Origin: Ligustrum vulgare
Taxonomy: Eukaryota > Streptophyta > Magnoliopsida > Lamiales > Oleaceae
Assembly (NCBI GenBank): GCA_963555705.1
Contig: OY743180.1
Span: forward strand, 35,248,129-35,312,128
Reading direction: 5' to 3'
Length of the DNA: 64,000 nt
Part shown: piece after piece, positions 61,026-64,000 of the stretch
How the letters are laid out: each line of letters begins with the position of its first letter
Position numbering within the stretch: position 1 is the first letter of the stretch
Notes under the pieces: generated by a model
Database searches by the model: none
What the model saw: only the letters and a program-made list of their open reading frames with translations
What the model was told of the DNA's origin: nothing
Made by a program: the position numbers and the translations under genes

Positions 61026-61248
61026 TAGGTGGGGGTAGAGTACGGAGTATTCTTACTCTCGAGACACCCCTCTAATTTCCTAGGATTTTCCTTAATGTTT
61101 AAATCTTGTGTGTACCTCAAAGGTTCCAGGTGGTAGATTACGGAGTATTCTTACTCTCGAAACACACCTCTTTGAAGGTTTCTTTATTTCCTCAAAAGGT
61201 CAGAGGTGGTAGGATACGGCTACTCCGGAAACACATCTCTCAATTTGA
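61026..61248 (+). repeat. Three hairpin-forming repeats downstream of LOG (copy 3)
   Basis: First unit: GAGTA (61045-61049), loop TTCT, TACTC (61054-61058), with an outer GGGGT/ACCCC pairing. Second: AGGTG...CACCT around the same core. Third: AGAGGTG...CATCTCT around a shorter core. They start about 10 nt after the LOG stop and so probably lie in its 3' untranslated region. Confidence 0.62.
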
Positions 61249-61249
61249 G

Positions 61250-62173
61250 GAATTTCCCATGTTGCTTTCTTTTGATTTTGCGTGTTTCATGTATTTCTTT
61301 CCAATGTGACTCTTGTGTGTTCTCCTTACGAGAAAATAATAAATATCTCTGTTATCATCTACTAAATCTCGTTTGTGATGTAAATGAATTTGCATGTCTA
61401 ACCTCAATTCTCTTAGTGATTGCATACCATACTATGCTCTTAATTCCAAACGATAAAATTCTAAGCAGAGTTTCCTTTGAAATTTGGACTTATTCAAACC
61501 GTAAGCATACTTCATAACTCACAATAATAAATAATTCCACATTTGATCACAACGATCTAAAAATTGACCACAATTTCATCAAACTTCAATATCATAAAAA
61601 AAATATTCCAGAAAATCAATTCATAATTCCTCAACATAGAAATTTCAAATCATAGTCGTCAATATCACAATATCACTTCCTTCAATACCTTAATTGGCTC
61701 AAAAGATTACTCATACTTATATTTATAAGTCATAAATCATATTCCCAAAATTTAATCACAAGGCCAAAGTTCATAATAAATTTCTCTTCAATATAGAGGC
61801 ATAATTCACTTACTCAACATAATATCCATTACTTAATTCCCAATAACCAAATCTTTAAATCTCTAACTTCATAATGCTTCTCATAAAAGTCTCATTAAAA
61901 TCATATCACTTATAATCTTAACATCTCATAAAAATTCATAAAATTGGCTCGCTATTTCTCATTAAATCTAAATGATAGATAATCTGAACATATTTCTAAT
62001 CATTTCTGTTGACTTCTCATACTTAATGCCATGTCTAAAATCAATTATGCAAAGTCCATTTAAGGTTTATCATTTCTAAACTCGAGGACAACAATTATTT
62101 TGAAAATCATTCTTAAGTCATATTATTCCCATTATGCTCAACACCCGTTCTCTTTCTTTCTTTTCTTTCTGAA
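61250..62173. other. Copy 3 internal region between the hairpins and the T tract, no gene seen
   Basis: AT-rich, related to 31457-32210 (reversed) and partly to 19528-20174. A 67-codon frame over the hairpins (61106-61309) starts at TTG and is shorter than its counterparts in the other copies because of a frame change, so I do not call it a gene. Confidence 0.6.
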
Positions 62174-62195
62174 TTTTTTTTTTTTTTTTTTTTTT
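62174..62195 (-). repeat. Homopolymer T22 (A-run on the element strand)
   Basis: Positional equivalent of the A36 of copy 2 and A15 of copy 1, followed by the duplicated 96-bp hairpin block (about 62207-62390). Confidence 0.93.
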
Positions 62196-62390
62196 CATAA
62201 TTGAAACTTGAAGAGTGGTACCAATAATCATCCACAGTTTTTCCTTGCTTTTAAGCAAAGGTAGTGATAAAGGGATAAATTATTGAACCGAAAATTGAAA
62301 CTTGAAGAGGAAGTACTAATAACCATCCACAGTTTTTCCCTTGTTTTTACACAAAGGTAGTGATAAAGGGATAAATTATTGTACGAATTC

Positions 62391-63278
62391 ATTATCAATT
62401 TTGTTTGTTTAATATATTATTCCATATATTTTGGGCAAAAGTTACAACCCAACTTAATTTCTAATTGAGTCAATCTTACTAAGCTTAATATGCACCAAAA
62501 TTCATATAAATATCCTCTCTGTCTCATGATTCTACATTGAAAAGAATAAAAAAATTGAGTCTTCTATCAATTTATATCATACTTGACATGTATATTATGT
62601 GTAACACATAAAGATTCATAACATATGAAGATTTCATACTTAACATGTCTTAATAAAATCGTAAATGACTTGCAAAGCATATAACATACCTGGTTCGAGG
62701 AGTCAATACGTGGAGAGTGACATAGTAGAGTGATGAGTTAAAATATTTCATATAATCTTATTTTCCTTTAATCAACAATAATTTAATGTGGTTGTATCCA
62801 AATCAACATTTTCTTGAATCATAATTCCTAATTAATCACAGTCTTCAAAACAAATCCAATATCGATATAGTAATTATCTCCCCATCAATAATTAATAACT
62901 TAACCCAAATAAAATTTATCGTCAAATCTTATTTTTCCTTTAGTCCCCGAACTTCTAGAAATTTATCAAAGATATCAATATAAACATCATATCACTAACT
63001 AATTATATTCCATAAAATTTTCAGGACATTACAAACTCCCTTACTTAAAATGAATTTTGTCCTTGAAATTCGCACATCAAATTTCATCATGCTTTTCAAA
63101 ATCATAACCATACTTGACATGTGAAAATTCAACTTTTTTTTTTTATAATGAATAGTGATTTCGTTCACTGTTCATCATGAATAGCACGTCGTTTTACTGT
63201 TCACGTGAATAGTGATTTTTTTTTTTTTTTAAAGAAATAAAATTTCAAAAATCTACAGAATCGTTTTTAAAACTCTTT
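62391..63278. other. Copy 3 5' internal region, no gene seen
   Basis: Equivalent to the start of the copy 2 internal region, plus ~300 bp next to the PBS that copy 2 lacks. Includes inverted GAATAGTGA / TCACTGTTC motifs and the near-palindrome ACTGTTCACGTGAATAGT (63196-63213), which has a CACGTG core. Confidence 0.6.
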
Positions 63279-63290
63279 GCTCTGATACCA
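63279..63290 (-). other. Primer-binding site, initiator-Met tRNA type, copy 3
   Basis: GCTCTGATACCA on the plus strand, i.e. TGGTATCAGAGC on the element strand, 2 bp from the LTR. Confidence 0.9.
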
Positions 63291-63292
63291 AC

Positions 63293-64000
63293 TGTGACGA
63301 CCCGAATTCTCTTCCATTCGAGTGCCACTAAAAGTGACTCATATCATATTATCGAGACTTAAATAGTAATGTAAAATTATTCAAAAGAATAATTAGAATC
63401 CCATAATTTTATTTGTGAATAAAAATAGAACATAATTTTCTTACATAAAGTTCAACATAATTATCTCATCAATCTTAACCACTTTTGCCACTTCCATGTT
63501 GACCGCCTCGAACCTTCAATTATCTGAAAATGGTAAATATCGTGGAGTGAGATTTATAAAATCCCAGTAAGTATACCAAGCATAAATTTTCTTTTGAAAG
63601 CATATGGATCATTTTCATCATAACATAGGATAGGATCGAAATACTCATAAACATGGGGAGACACAAGAATTTTACCGAACTTAAATGGCAAGAATTCTTA
63701 TGTGTAGCGCTACTAAACTCCGGTCCCCTTAGCATAATCATAAACATATCATATGGAACCCATAACAATCTTGTGAGATTGATTTCATAGAAATGATCCA
63801 AACATTTTCATAAAAACATAAGATATACTTACTTGTCATAAAAACATACTTACTTTTCATAAAAACATAAGGTGTATTTACCTTTCATAAAAACATACTT
63901 ACTTTTCATAAAAACATAAGATATACTTACTTGTCATAAAAACATACTTACTTTTCATAAAAACATAAGGTGTATTTACCTTTCATAAAAACATACTTAC
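63293..64000 (-). repeat. 5' LTR of copy 3, partial
   Basis: Matches 56752-57459 with about two visible differences and continues past the window end. Confidence 0.92.

Larger units (their letters stand above)
56752..64000 (-). mobile_element. Non-autonomous LTR retrotransposon, copy 3 (minus strand, truncated by window end)
   Basis: Reverse orientation: 3' LTR 56752-58596, polypurine tract 58599-58609, internal region to 63292, PBS 63279-63290, 5' LTR from 63293 beyond the window. It belongs to the same LTR subfamily as copy 2 but retains the PBS and an extra 225-bp LTR segment. The two LTRs differ at about two places in the ~708 bp comparable. The genes lie on the plus strand, again antisense to the element. 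Confidence 0.92.

Overview
The window looks like heterochromatic DNA of a flowering plant, probably a eudicot. It is AT-rich and has two main components. One is a long satellite array. The other is three LTR retrotransposons inserted in that array. No gag, protease, reverse transcriptase or integrase is readable in any frame, and there are no rRNA or tRNA genes and no CRISPR arrays. The only convincing genes are two intronless genes that occur together three times, once in each retrotransposon.

Layout: (1) 1-15875, satellite; (2) 15876-26028, retrotransposon copy 1 (+), 3320-bp LTRs, 5-bp target duplication; (3) 26029-28851, satellite; (4) 28852-36737, copy 2 (+), 1866-bp LTRs, the same 5-bp target duplication at the same position of the satellite unit; (5) 36738-56751, satellite with multi-unit higher-order repeats; (6) 56752-64000, copy 3 (-), cut by the window end.

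The satellite unit is an old dimer of two diverged ~485-bp monomers, A and B. The full dimer is 970 bp. Shorter forms of 924 and 843 bp have lost part of A, and an 819-bp form has also lost 24 bp of B. Several multi-unit blocks (1662, 1767 and 2737 bp) are nearly identical copies, so homogenisation is recent.

Each retrotransposon is non-autonomous. It carries, antisense to its own LTRs, a two-gene cassette. The first gene encodes a ~183-aa protein with a basic stretch and four clustered cysteines that resembles the cysteine-rich nucleic-acid-binding proteins of plant flexiviruses (Betaflexiviridae). The second encodes a 202-217 aa LONELY GUY (LOG)-type cytokinin riboside 5'-monophosphate phosphoribohydrolase. 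Both genes have a TTTAAATAG box just upstream. Three hairpin-forming repeats follow LOG. Hand-counted codon differences between copies are mostly silent in LOG, and silent changes are over-represented in the other gene, which suggests protein-level selection. The cassette is shared by elements with otherwise different LTRs and 5' internal regions. This virus-like gene plus hormone gene cassette, riding antisense in a gag/pol-less retroelement, is the candidate undescribed system. Function is inferred only.
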